Assembly (NCBI GenBank): GCA_027922465.2
Contig: BQMF02000606.1
Location: 1-64,000 of the forward strand
Length of the DNA: 64,000 bases
Source of the DNA: Turritopsis dohrnii
Lineage: Eukaryota > Cnidaria > Hydrozoa > Anthoathecata > Oceaniidae
Reading direction: 5' to 3'
Both the position numbers and the translations under genes were made by a program. The notes beneath the pieces are model-generated. The model was not told where the DNA came from. It ran no database searches and saw only the letters and a list, made by a program, of their open reading frames with translations. How positions within the stretch are numbered: the stretch's first letter is position 1; each line of letters opens with the position of its first letter. Shown here piece after piece: positions 10,190 to 22,523 of this stretch.

Positions 10190-13162
10190 AGTGTCTTTCA
10201 AAACTACATTTAAAATGCTCTAAGGACAAGTTGATATATGGGCGCGAAAAATTATACTGTCATACATGTTTTGTTTATAACACTGGCGGTCAAGGTGAAA
10301 CCGATAATACAACCTATGAGCAACTCAACAATTTCCTCAAGTCTAAGGGACTTAAATTTTGTCACTTGAACGTTAATGGATTATTTTGCAAATTCGCTAG
10401 TTTAGAAATTTTATTCAAAGAAACTTGTAAAAGTATTCACATCTTTGGAATCACCGAGACACACTTAAACAATATTACAGATAGTAGTCTATTCTCTGTT
10501 GACGGGTACACGTTTATTAGAAAAGACAGAAAAACCGGACTAGGTGGAGGCGTAGGGTGCTATATACGTAATGATGTCAACTGGCAAAGAAGATCGGATT
10601 TAGAATCATCGGAAATCGAATCAATTTGGATTGAGATATTCCAAAAAAACACAAGTTCTATCCTAATCTGTATTGCCTACCGACCCCCGGATACATCTAA
10701 ACACCTTCACAAAGATTTTAACGACAAGTTGAGAGAAATTTTGGAAATCGGTATAGCCGAGAACAAAGAAAGCATTATATTAGGCGATATTAATTGTGAT
10801 TTTTTAAAACCATCTAACAACAAATCAATTAAGGAGATCTTCAAACGCTTTGGTTTTAAACAAATCATTAAAAATGCAACACGGATTACACACTTGAGTA
10901 AAACTCTAATTGACGTTATTCTGACTACAAGAGAAGATCGTATAAGTGATTCCAATGTATTCCCAAACTCTGTAAGTGATCATGATTTAATTGCAGGAGT
11001 AAGAAAAATGAACTGTTTAAAGTGTATACCTCGCAAAGTCATATCTCGTAATTACCGTAAATACAACAAAGACAATTTCAAACGTGATCTTGAACAACAA
11101 CCGTGGTCAAATATACTTGATTTAAATAACGCCGATAGAGCATGGTCAACATTTAAATCCGTTTTCCAAGCTATAGTCGACAAGCACGCACCACTAGTTG
11201 AAAGGAAAGTTAGAGGACAGGATTGTCCTTGGCTCACAGACGACATACGTTCCAAAATGAAAGATCGTGACTACCATCTTCGCAAAGCTAGAAAAACTAA
11301 TCATGACGACGACTGGGCTACTTATCACAAGTTGAGAAATAATGTCACTCTCAACATAAAAACAAGTAAAGCAAATTTTAATCGTGAAACTTTACGTGAA
11401 ACTATTACAAAACCAAAACAATTTTGGCTTAGAATTAAAAAATGCATCGGAAAATCCAAAATCAAATCCGAAACGAATCCATCAATTATTGTTAAAGGAA
11501 GACTGTCAACTGATAAAAAAGGAATTACAAACGGCTTCTGTCATTTCTTCACTCATATTGGTAAGACGCTTCAGAAACTATTGCCTTTCTCTGGAATTAA
11601 CATATGGAAGAAGCACGATCACTCCAACATTGAACGTGAAGTAAATCCTAACCAACATCGTTTTACGTTCAAGAAAGTATCAACAGAAAGTATACTGAAG
11701 AAAATCGCCTCATTTAACTCATCTAAATCGCCAGGATATGATAATATACCAGTACGATTCCTAAAAGATGGCGCTGACGAAATAGCACCAATCATTTCCC
11801 GTCTAATTAACCACTGTTTAGCGTCATCTGTTTTTCCAACAGACGAGAAAATTGCCAAAGTCACGCCTATACATAAAGGCGATTCAAACAGAAGATGGAC
11901 AACTATCGTCCCATATCCGTTTTAACCTGTTTTTCAAAGTTATTTGAACTTGTAGTTTATGAACAAGTTTATGAGTATCTTGAGACGAATAAATTTCTCA
12001 TTCCATCTCAGTTTGGTTTTAGAAAGAACCGTTCCACTCAACACGCTGTAACTATACTTACAGATCATATAAGACATGGTATGGATAATAGTATCCTAAC
12101 TGGTGCGGCTTTTATAGATTTAAGCAAAGCATTTGACACTGTAGATCATGGTTGCATCCTATCTAAATTTAAGTGTTACGGAATAGCTGGTCGCGAGTTA
12201 TCATGGTTTGAAAGCTACCTCTTCAACCGAAAGCAATTTGTTGTTCTGGACAATGTAAAATCTGAAATGAATACCGTTTTATGTGGCGTTCCACAAGGCT
12301 CCGTCCTTGGGCCATTGCTATTTGTTATATTGATGAATGATATTAATTCTGCCCTGAAGAAATGTAAGATATTGCTATATGCTGATGATACAGTGATATA
12401 CACATCTCATGCCAACATCGATATTATTATCACTGAGCTCAATAATGATCTGGATAACTTATCAAACTGGTTCTATATGAACAATCTTATTGTCAACTTC
12501 AAAAAAGGAAAAACTGAGTATTCAATCTTTGGTACTGCACGAAAACTGAAGAATTTAGATTTGGTGAAAATTGAAATGAATGGAGTTACTTTAAATCGCA
12601 CATCGACGTATAAATATCTTGGAGTAATCTTAGATCAGTCATTGAATTATATCGATCATCTTGATACAGTGTACAAAAAGGTTTCTGCTAGATTGAAGAT
12701 GCTAACAAAAGTACGTCAATCCATGAGTCCATTTGTAGCTGAATCCGTTTTCAAAGCAACAATGTCTCCAATTATGTTCTATTGTTCGAACTTGTTCCTT
12801 TACAAAGACCACCAGAAATTACAACACCTACAAGATCGCGCAAATTATGTTGTCTACGGGCACAAATCTTACCCCTGGAGATCGGTAAAAAACGAGATGA
12901 AATTCCGTTTTGCAGTGGAAGTTTTTAAATGTTTAAATGGACTTAATCCCGAAAACGTCCGTCAATATTTTACACGATCACATCATTGTAAAGTTACCAG
13001 AGGGAATAACTCTCTCATTACATTGCCTAAAGTCCGCACCGAATCTGGTCGGAGATCATTTATGTATCAAGGCGCATATATTTTTAACGACATAAGCAAG
13101 AGTGTTAGAGACGAAGTTTCGTTAGTTCGTTTCAAACACTGTTGCAAAGATATTTTTTAACT
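10190..13162 (+). pseudogene. LINE 2 ORF: endonuclease and reverse transcriptase (frameshifted)
   Basis: The frame starts within the remnant of a PHD finger (KLHLKCSKD, then CHTC). It contains an AP-type endonuclease (CHLNVNGLF, FGITETHL, GGGVGCYIR, YRPPD, LGDINCD, SVSDHDL) and an RT (DNYRPIS, FGFRKNRST, DLSKAFDTVDH, GVPQGSVLGP, YADDT, KTEYS). A one-base frameshift at about 11885-11895 separates the endonuclease frame (stop near 11925) from the RT frame (stop 13158-13160). Layout and motifs match LINE 1, but the two sequences are clearly diverged. The long open stretch before 10190 is tRNA-unit sequence fused by chance and is not part of the protein. Confidence 0.9.
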
Positions 13163-13404
13163 TTTTATACACTTCTGCCTCTTACTTCGACTATCCTTAT
13201 CACACAACTCCTCCCAGCGACTTTCGTCTCGATTATTCACTAGAGTGTAGCCTTCTTTCTCAACTGGGGCGACATTTTTCATCACTTCCTTTTTGTGTTT
13301 GAACCCATTATTTTATCTTGTTCTATATATTTCATAATTTTATATGTCTCATAATCATATATTATATTTTTCATATTTTCACTTATATATATATATTTAA
13401 TCTA

Positions 13405-14271
13405 TCTATATATTAATAGCCGATTCTCTGTCTGTTTGTTTGTTTGTTTGTTCGTTTGTTTGTAAGTCACGCAAAATGGTAGATTGAGTTGTGAGCGAAA
13501 TTATTATTTTTTTGTGTGCGACGTGAGTTCGAAGCAAATACATTGCAACCCCCAATCGAACGTGACTTTTTTTGGCTGATGAACTAATAGGAATAACGTT
13601 TTGTTTTTATTATTATTGTTACTTATATATACCACGTTGACTTGGCTTTGAAAACACTACATCAACTAAATACAAAGAAACTAACTGATTAAACGTTTTG
13701 GACATAAAGCAGCAGTGGCAGAACGCGGCAGCATGTGCGGTTTACCAGTGTATCCTAACGTATCCTTGCCTGACTGTCTGAGACGGGTGAACTTTTTTTC
13801 GAGCAATCAAAATGTTTAAACCGATAGGTAAAAAAAAGTATCATGATACAAAATATTTTTTTTTGCTTTTGTCATAATTTGTTTTAATCGATTTCTTTTA
13901 ATCTATTTTAGTCAGATCGAACGTTTTTTTTTATTCACTTTATTCATTTAGCACGTGCCTTTTTTTCTCTCCTCCCGTGTGATCTTTTTAAGAAGAGAAA
14001 CCATTTTCCCCTTACGTTTGATAGCACCCATGTTAGAGCGCGTAACTTTTTTAAAGCAAAAGTTAATAAAAAGTTGAAGTTCTCTCTCTATACGTTTTGA
14101 GTGTATTGTTACACTGATAAAAGATTGGTTTTACCAGAGGTTGTGACTTCGAATCTGCTTCTGGTTGAACACAAGTTGTACGAGCCGTTTATAAGGAAAT
14201 TTTACGTTTATTGATGCAGTGATACATGGACAGTGGACATGGGCGGCGAGCGACGCCGCCTTGGCGGCTAG
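13405..14271 (+). mobile_element. Non-autonomous Helitron, copy A of a tandem dimer
   Basis: It begins with TCTATATATTAATAGCC, includes a TTTG repeat and ends with the hairpin GCCGCC-TT-GGCGGC followed by CTAG. The 5' TC, 3' hairpin and CTRR end are Helitron hallmarks. The insertion lies between A (13404) and T (15125) of the LINE 2 3' UTR. No coding capacity is seen. Confidence 0.9.
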
Positions 14272-15124
14272 TCTATATATTAATAGCCGATTCTCTGTTT
14301 GTTTGTAAGTCACGCAAAATGGTAGATTGAGTTGTGAGCGAAATTATTTCTTTATTTGTGTGCGACGTGAGTTCGAAGCAAATACATTGCAACCCCCAAT
14401 CGAACGTGACTGTTTTTGGCTGATGAACTAATAGGAATAACGTTTCGTTTTTATAATTTTGTTAGTTTTATATTCCACGTTGACTTGGCTTTGAAAACAA
14501 TACATCAACTAAATACAAAGAAACTAACTGATAAAACATTTTGGACAAAAAGCAGCCATGGCAGAACGTGGTAGCATCTCGGTTTGCCAGTGTATCCTAA
14601 CGTATCCTTGCCTGACTGTCTGAGACGGGTGAACCTTTTTTTCGAGCAATCAAAATGTTTAAAAACCGATAGGTAAAAAAAGAGTATCATAAAACAAAAT
14701 ATTTTTTTTTGCTTTTGTCATAATAGTTGTCTTAATTTCTTTTAATCGATTTCTTTTAATCTATTTTATTTTATATCAGATCGAACGTTTTTTTTTATTC
14801 ACTTGATTCATTTAGCACGTGCCTTTTCTTCTCTCCTCCCGTGTGATCTTTTTAAGAAGAGAATCCATTTTACCCTTACGTTTGATAGCACCCATGTTAG
14901 AGCGCGTAACTTTTTTTAAACAAAAGTTAATAAAAAGTTGAAGTTTTCTCTCTATACGTTTTGAGTGTATTGTTACACTGATAAAAGATTGGTTTTACCA
15001 GAGGTTGTGACTTCGAATCTGCTTCTGGTTGTACGAGCCGTTTATAAGGAAATTTGACGTTTATTGATACAGTGATACAGAGTAGGTGGACATGGGCGGC
15101 GAGCGACGCCGCCTTGGCGGCTAG
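14272..15124 (+). mobile_element. Non-autonomous Helitron, copy B of a tandem dimer
   Basis: Directly abuts copy A with no base between (CTAG then TCTATATA), in the same orientation. It is about 853 bp against 867 bp for copy A, the differences being small indels in T and TTTG runs. It has the same 3' hairpin and CTAG end. Confidence 0.9.
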
Positions 15125-15375
15125 TTTTATTTATTTAAGAATAATTCTTGCTTTAACAGGGCGCCTATTAATAGCAATTTTTATATATGTTGAAAGGATT
15201 TTATCCTGTATAAATATGTTTTAATAATAATAATAAATAAGATTATGGGAAGTTTGTAATTCACGAAAGAAATTGTTTTCCCGTCTTGTAAAATAATAAT
15301 TTTGTTTTACGAGATAGCATGCTTACCAACTTACAAGTGATGAGGTGCAACTTATATTGAAGCATGAAAATTCTG

Positions 15376-15459
15376 TGTCAGAAGTGGGATTCGAACCCAC
15401 GCCCATCGAGATGGACTGCGACCTGAACGCAGCGCCTTAGACCACTCGGCCATCCTGAC
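15376..15459 (-). tRNA. tRNA-Leu(CAG), copy 7
   Basis: 84 nt, intact. The base just 5' of the gene differs from other copies. Confidence 0.94.
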
Positions 15460-15674
15460 TCATAAATGCTACACATCATCCCAAAAAAGATTTTCAAAAC
15501 AAAGACAGCTTTTGAAAACAAATGTAAGGCATTTTGATGGGCTGATGCATGTCTTCAAAGCGTTTGATTCAACGTCAAAAAGTCTGACATTGTCGAATAT
15601 TTAAGTCGTACAGACCGCTGCCTCATCGTTTCAATCAGTTACCAACTACGTGGTGACGAGATTCAAGTTTGAAA

Positions 15675-15747
15675 CACCTCCGACGGGACTTGAACCCGCA
15701 ATCCCCGGCTTAGGAGGCCGATGCCTTATCCATTAGGCTACGGAGGT
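15675..15747 (-). tRNA. tRNA-Arg(CCT), copy 6
   Basis: 73 nt, consensus with full acceptor pairing. Confidence 0.94.
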
Positions 15748-16484
15748 ACTGGCCTCATTTGACATTGCGAGATGATAATGGATATATCTTCTCACAACGC
15801 AGAAAAGTTAGCATTTAAAAGTGCTGCGAAATGTTTTGAAGGAAGATGTCAGGAAAGTGTTATCATATTACACTTCTTAAAATCCAGTTTAATAAGTGCG
15901 TGTCATGACGATATGCAGAACTTACTGTTAAAAGAGATGGAGCTGCTTTGATGTTATCGCGTTAAATGCTTCCCAAAGGAATACTGATAGAAAGCAGTTG
16001 TATTGGACCTGTGTAAGTTTACTTGGAAGCCATCACAAACGACTTTATGATCGCATCGCTTTTCTTCCAAACATTTGATCTTTTTTGAATACGTAAGTGT
16101 TTCTAACAATTTAAAGGATCGTTGGGTACATATTCCAGGCTGCGCAGCTACAAATACTCTGTATTCAAAACAATGATTATTAAATGCTATTGTATTTCTA
16201 TGGATTGGTACAGCGTGACGGCGAACTTCAAACTAGTTAAATGCAAATTCGCTGTATAGTAGGACCAGATTACGGAATCAAGTGCTAATATGATTTATAA
16301 AACTACCTCAAGAAGAATTCACACAAGTAACTAAAGTAAGATTATGGGAAGTTTGTAATTCACGAAAGAAATTGTTTTCCGGTCTTGTAAAGTAATAATT
16401 TTGTTTCACAAGATAGCATGCTTACCGACTTACAAGGGATGAGCTGCAACTTATATTGAAGCATGAAAATTCTGTGTCAGAAGT

Positions 16485-16556
16485 GGGATTCGAACCCACG
16501 CCCATCGAGATGGACTGCGACCTGAACGTAGCGCCTTAGACCACTAGGCCATCCTA
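16485..16556 (-). pseudogene. tRNA-Leu(CAG) pseudogene, 5' end lost
   Basis: Matches the Leu gene until the first acceptor bases, where unrelated sequence (CCTCGCACCC) begins. There are also substitutions in the anticodon stem and D arm. Marks the end of the array. Confidence 0.85.
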
Positions 16557-18550
16557 CCTCGCACCCAGGATTTCTTGCCTTTTCGCTATACGGACGGCGG
16601 TGAAGAAGATCCTGGTCTCGGCTGCTGCGTTCTCGAATTTCATTGGTGCAGCAGGATTCTGGAATAGTTTAAGCAGCGCGTTTGTTTATGAAAATGGTAA
16701 ACGCAGAAGCGAGAATGAAAGTCCGAGCGCGTGGTTTGGAAGAGAAACAAATTCATTATTTTTGGAAAACCATTATATTTTCTTTGTTTTTTTAATTTTT
16801 ATACATTCCAACTTATCAACCCTTTATCTGCATGTGCTTTTGGCCAATATTGTTAGCATAATAATGATTTTGATAAAATATTTTTTAGTTAAAATAGGCT
16901 GCCAGGTCAGACTTTTAGTTCTCTGACTAACTTGTGTCGTTCTTTTCCCCCATAGTTTTCAAGTAGCATGTCAGTTGACTGATGAATATAAATATTAAGT
17001 TAAATAATGAATGAAGAGTTATTGAAAACTACACCTTAAAAAGTCTATTCTTGAAAACCAAGAGCTGAAGGAGCATGCAGATTGTGCAGTAAACTTACTG
17101 ACAACAGCTCTGTATTAAAAGTATATTCTGTGTCTGGTGAAAGAAAACACTGAAGCAGGAAAATTTTAACGGTATGTGGTATAAACATGCATTATGGTGA
17201 TGGCCTTCCAGGAAGTATTTGTCAAAAATGTAATGCCTTCTTTAAGAAAATCTTAAATTTTCAGCAAACTTGCCAGAGAAGTCAGATTGAATTTAGACAA
17301 AAATTTTCCAATCTGAGCCTCAAATATTCCTTTAAAGTTTCTTAACTTTTACTTGTTTTGAAACGTTTATCTTAAAGTTTATTTTATCATAGGTTACCTG
17401 GGATCTTCTTATGTTTTACTGTTTTTTATCATCAGTGTATAATTTACTTGCTCACTTTCAAAGAAAGTATTATTTTTTGAAGAAACACCAATTTAAAAAA
17501 ATATCATTTCCTATTTCTCAGCCTCAGCATGTTTCTTAGATGTTTCTTAGGTTTTACGCATTCTGAGCCTTATGTTTCTTAAACTCATGTTTCTTAACAA
17601 AATGTGTATATGCAGATATTTTTAGATTTTTCGGTGATGATGACCGTTCGTATAGCTATGTGCTGTTAGCTTTATTTGGAAATAATTCAGCAGTGGGTTT
17701 GCTACCGGGGCTCTTACATTATTGGGACTTCAGCTAAACACAGCATTTGAGAGTGGAAATCCTCTGTTGCTAAAATAATTTACTGGAGACCAAGAGAAAA
17801 TACTTGAAGGATTAATGAGAAAGACAGCAATGCAAATTTGCGGGAAACAAAATTGGTGTTCCGTCTTGTGCTTTTTGGGACTTTCACCCGTCATACATAT
17901 ATAAGCCATGCACCCATTATGCACCCATTATGTGGATCAAATTGAAACCAAATGCTGTTAGTGTGGCCTGTTTGTGTAAGCTGGATGATCCTGATCTCAC
18001 AATCCATACTTTGTTTTGTTTTGAGGGGACCTCAATCTCAGGCACTTTTCCCATAATCACTATGTTCTGTTGGTTCTTGGGTTTCTTTACAAAAGAAAAG
18101 GAACCGCAGGAACATCCAAGATCCAAACAGCTATATCATTTCCTGATATTACTCAAGAAAACCTTCAGCTTAAAGGGAATAGTTGTCCAACATTGAACAA
18201 ATTTCTCATGATATATTTTCAACATCCCAATTGAGTTTATCTTCTTCTACAGACAAAGATTAGGAAAGCCATGCAGAACTAGCATTATTTGATGATGATG
18301 TTACAACCCACATTAACGCGTCCTCTACAGCTTCTCACCAGGATACAAAATCATTTATTGACAATGTTTTTGAGCTTGAGAAGACAAAACATTTCAGTTT
18401 TGGTCATTTCAGTTGAAATGGCTCAATTCTTATTCTGTTGGTTTTGAAATTCCTCAACTACTCTTTCTTGGTGGGAAATCAGTTTTAGTCAAAGAAATGT
18501 TAGGTGTGTTGGCAAGATCCTTATGAACTGGTAATTTTATTCCTGAGCAT
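16557..18550. other. Unassigned region
   Basis: Starts with a GC-richer patch (16557-16750) that looks unlike its AT-rich surroundings and may be a transposon end. Short open frames at 16600-16926 and 17930-18196 have no motif I recognise. I see no tRNA, repeat array or inverted repeat that I can support. Confidence 0.4.
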
Positions 18551-18599
18551 GTCATGATTTGTAATTGAATGAAACAAATGGTAGAATTCAATGGAAATA

Positions 18600-18800
18600 A
18601 GTTTGCATCAAATATTGTATTGATTTGGAATTATCTAGAAAAAGAATACTATTTTCCAAACGTGATCTAGATCAGTATTGTGGGAATTTGATATCTAACC
18701 AGATTTTAGAAGAAATAAAGAGAAACAAATTTTTTCCTATACTTGATGATAAAGCCTGTTATGATTCTACTTAGAAACCTTTCTCTTAACAGAGGATTTT
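18600..18800 (+). pseudogene. hAT-like (DUF4371-type) transposase fragment
   Basis: Translation around 18680-18790 reads CGNLISNQILEEIKRNKFF followed by PILDDKACYDS, then a stop and KPFSL. This resembles the DUF4371 block of hAT transposases, where an ICG...ILEEIK..KFFSILADE..D pattern contains the first catalytic Asp. The fragment is short, with stops, and the identification rests on this one motif. Confidence 0.45.
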
Positions 18801-19170
18801 GTTTTGTGGAGTGTGGTGGATTGTCTAGTGAAAACATACAAGTAGAATATGTATGTCTTGACTATATTCACTGTGTATTCTGCGAGAACATACTATTTCA
18901 TTTATGGATTTCAAAAGAAAGTAAAATAAATGGTGGGAGACTTCATACTAATTTACCATACATGAGATATTTTAATTTTGATTTTGTTCACCTTTTGTCT
19001 TTATAACACAAACATCAACGGATCGACATAGATTTAATGAAGCGCTAGAGGTGTATGTAGAAAGATGACAAAGGATGTCGAAAAGGAAGAAGTCGAGGGG
19101 GAGGGAAGGACGAAAATCAACATGCAAATCAACGCGTAATCGTACAGTTTGTTTGGTATATTTTTGGACG

Positions 19171-19465
19171 TCTATATATTAATAGCCGATTCTCTGTTTG
19201 TTTGTTTGTTTGTAAGTCACGCAAAATGGTAGATTGAGTTGTGAGCGAAATTATTTAATGGTGTGTCATGAAACAAATTGTTTTTTGCTTTTCTTTTAAT
19301 AATTTAATTTCTTATATTTGTTAAGCGCTTCTGATCGAACGTTTGTTTTATTCAGTTTATTCATTTAGCACGTGCCTTTTTTCTCTCCTCCAGTGTGAAC
19401 TTTTTAAGAAGAGAAACCATTTTTGCCCTGTTTGATAGCATCCATGTTAGAGCGCGTAACAGTCA
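19171..19465 (+). mobile_element. Truncated Helitron, same family as the dimers
   Basis: Begins with TCTATATATTAATAGCC and the TTTG repeat, then skips to the internal block ending GTTAGAGCGCGTAAC, and lacks the hairpin and CTAG end. It is therefore internally deleted and 3'-truncated. The preceding base is G rather than the usual A. Confidence 0.8.
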
Positions 19466-19544
19466 TTTAATCACATTAATAAACTTATAAAAATCGAAAG
19501 AAACAAAGCTTATGAAAATTTTCAACCGGAAATCTTGACAAATC

Positions 19545-20245
19545 GATTATTGTTGTAGCTCTCACCGAAGAAATTCATGACAAGATTGAAAACAACGAGG
19601 AGTATGAAGCAGATTTTGAAAAATTTACGACCTTCGAAGTAGAAATTCGAATTGACTAACAAAACTGTCTGAATTTATTCGTGTTTATGAAACAAAAGAT
19701 AACATGAACACAACAACATCTAGTGGAAGAAGTGCTCAGTCAAAGTTAAAATTGCCAAAATTTGAAATAAAGAAATTTTCTGGCGATCCAACATCCTGGA
19801 AAACATTTATAGAATCTTTTAATACGGCCATTGATATCGATCATTCTCTTTCTGACGTAGAAAAAATGAACTTTATAATGAACTGTGTTTAAGGTGAGGC
19901 AGCTAATGTAATCCAGGGATAACTGTTGACTAATGATAACTACGATATCGCTAAAACAATGCTTGAGGAACGGTTTGGAGATCCTCAAATGCTAATCTCA
20001 TCGCATGTTTCGAAATGCCTCAATCTTGATGAAATCCCAAACATTTGTGACGTTAAAATATTACGTTAACTTTACCACACCGTTGAAATACAAGTAAGAA
20101 GTTTAGCCTGTTTAGGCCTCGATCACAAAAATTACGGTTCTACGCTTACGCCAATATTATTAACTGAATTACCGGATGAATTAAAATTAATTGTTAGCCG
20201 CCAATTTGGAAAATCAGTCTTTAAACAGAAATTTCAGGAGACTAA
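19545..20245 (+). pseudogene. BEL/Pao-type gag fragment (DUF1759-like)
   Basis: Reading across stops gives IHDKIENNEEYEADFEKF, then KLPKFEIKKFSGDPTSWKTF, ERFGDPQMLISSHV and LTELPDELKLIVSRQFG. This order (LPK..L..F.GD...W..F, later ERFG.P, then P..L) is the gag signature of BEL/Pao LTR retrotransposons. At least three in-frame stops are present, no RT, integrase or LTR is visible, and both ends are missing. It is a dead remnant. Confidence 0.75.
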
Positions 20246-20617
20246 AGAACCAGTTTCTATGGTAACCATCGGGAAAAAGAACAATATAAATTTAAAATAT
20301 AATATTTGGTAGAAGGGAACCAAAATCACTTGAAAAAAGTTATATAGATTGACAACTTCCACAATTGTATGCCTCAACACTATTCAGGTCTATTACAACC
20401 AAATGATTAGGCCAAACAGGTCTAAAAATTGAAGGCATATGCCTATTTATGGCTAAATTAGAAAAAGTGACTGAAAAATTCGAAATAAACACTTTCCACT
20501 TCTTCTTTGAGCACTCTTTAAAAAATTGGCACAAATTGGGAGCAAATTGAGAATTCACCAGTTGAAGCTTATCAATAATACATTATGAACAAAAAGATGA
20601 AACTTTTAATTAACTTA

Positions 20618-21101
20618 GAGTGCGTTTACATGAACGCCGTAGTGAACTAAAAATCGAAACAATATATTTACTAGTTCTAGCTCTCTCTACCAGTGTGTTT
20701 TTACATGAAAGCCATACTGAACGGTTTGAAATTTCAATACGGGTAGAAAAATGTTCTATACACGATGGAATAAATTTAGCACATTCTACGTTTTTATTTC
20801 ATTATGTGTCAGCAAAATTTAATTAAATTGCGCATGCTTGTTAACACATTTTATGATAGAAAATTGAAATGTGAAAACTTTCACACCTTTCCAAGCCGTA
20901 TCGATATTTCAAACCTATTATTTTAGAAATAGGTTTGAAATCATCACGGGTAAAATTTCAGTACGGCCGTTATCATGTAAACATCACTGAAGGTGTGACC
21001 AGGAACAGTACTGAAATAAGAACCCGTATCGAAACTCGTAACTGGAGGCTTGAAATTCCAAACCGGTTTGAGTTCAGTACGGCTCTCATGTAAACGCACT
21101 C
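20618..21101. mobile_element. Foldback MITE with GAGTGCGTTTACATG ends
   Basis: Starts GAGTGCGTTTACATGA and ends with the inverse TCATGTAAACGCACTC. Internal sequence also contains related inverted motifs (ACATGAAAGCC, ATCATGTAAAC, TTTCAGTACGG). 484 bp with no coding. The superfamily is not clear and I could not fix the target duplication. Confidence 0.75.
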
Positions 21102-22074
21102 TTTATCGCAACCACTTTTCGATTTACTATAGCTTATTCACATTTCATTGCCAGAAAAAAACTTTGCATTGTATTGCACATTATGTTTAAACTTCTGTCA
21201 GTATGTAGTAGACACAGTCTACATTCAGTTCATTTCCAAATTTTAGAAATTCGTCCTTCTTTAGCAGTTCTAGTTGTCTACGTTTTTTCAATATCTTCAA
21301 ATGTCAACGCTCTTTTGAAGACAGTTGATACAGATACCAATGTTCTATCACACCAAGCATTATGCACATATTCTTAAATATAGCGTTTGTCAATATGTGC
21401 AAAAAACAACAAAAAACATTCTCTTTATAAAGTTTTGTGTCAGTTCTTTCATAAGTCGATAAAACTTTCTTTTGATTCAGATGAACACGTTTCATGCATT
21501 AATTAGAAAATTTTGTGCATATTCTTGATGGATGCTGAAAGTTTGTTCATCATAGGGTAGTTTAACTTGTTATAAAACCTTCATTTTCTTTTTTCTCGAG
21601 CATATTTCCCCAAAGCACAATCATTTTCTCTCTAACAAGTCTTCTAACGATTAACAGGAAACAGGAAAATATTCTTAAACAGGAAAATATTCTTAAAGTT
21701 TTTTTTTAAAGTTTCTTACGAAGTTCTCTACAACTTCTACAAAACATAACAAAATCGGTTCACGTGTCGCACGTAAATATTTTAAGGACTAGTTAATAAA
21801 AACTTTAAAGATTGAAATGGAAGTATAAAACGTCCAAAATAACTTCCAAAAGTAGTAAAAGGTTATAAAAGAATAACAATTTGATGAAATAATATTATAA
21901 TACCTTTTTATGCATTATGTTTAGCATGGAGTGCTGGTCTGTCATTATCTACTCGAAATAAACAAATTACCCGAAATGGAAACTCCCTTTCAGAAAACAG
22001 ATTGTCTTAATAAAAAAAAAGAGAAAATTTGCCAACACTTCGCCTAGATCGTGAAGCTACAGAGCCCCTTTGCG
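21102..22074. other. AT-rich spacer
   Basis: No coding frame, tRNA or clear repeat seen. Contains a short duplicated phrase (ACAGGAAAATATTCTTAAA) at 21659-21697. Confidence 0.5.
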
Positions 22075-22369
22075 GAGCAATTAACGATGCTGTTTTAGTG
22101 TTCAACAATGGTCGAACTTTCTTTAGGAGATTAACGCGAGCTGTCGACTTTTTAACACATTAATTGATATGTTCTACCATATTCAGTGATTTGTTTAACG
22201 TAAGTCCTAAGTATTTGTAGACTTTTGTGTAGTTAATTTCGACATCGTTGAGTCGAAGATTGAGTGGTGGTTTTTCTTGTATTTTATTCAGTCGCATTTT
22301 AGTATCAAACAAGAGCCATATGGCACAAAACGGTAGCAGCATTTCAACTCGCAATGTACAAAACGAAAT

Positions 22370-22523
22370 CAGTGGCGGATCCAGGGTTAGGCAAAAAAAG
22401 TGGAGGAGTATAATTTCTTTTCAATGTTTAACTGTAATTAGTTAAAACGCACGCTTTTTTATTCTTTTCTTGATGACACAACGCTTCTCCGCAAATTTTG
22501 CCTAAGCTCTAGATCCGCCTATG
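22370..22523. mobile_element. Small MITE with hAT-like ends
   Basis: Left end CAGTGGCGGATCCAGGG...TTAGGC; right end inverse of CATAGGCGGATCTAGAGC. 154 bp. CAG(T)GG ends suggest hAT, but an 8-bp duplication is not evident: only GAAAT is shared by both flanks. Confidence 0.6.

Larger units (their letters stand above)
10184..15238 (+). mobile_element. LINE 2: 5'-truncated L2/CR1-like retrotransposon
   Basis: Unit sequence ends at ATTTGATC (about 10183) and LINE coding begins at once, inside the PHD-finger region, so the element is 5'-truncated. The 3' UTR starts after 13162, is interrupted by a Helitron dimer at 13405-15124, and continues to a TAA-rich tail at about 15222-15238. The tRNA unit resumes at a position about 205 bp into the unit rather than directly after the break, so about 250 bp of unit are missing. 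Confidence 0.88.
15239..16556 (-). repeat. Distal tRNA-array units, one and a part
   Basis: The array resumes after LINE 2 with one unit containing Leu and Arg genes and a second unit cut off inside its Leu gene at 16556. These units are more diverged from units 2-5 than those are from each other, as expected at the edge of an array. Confidence 0.9.
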
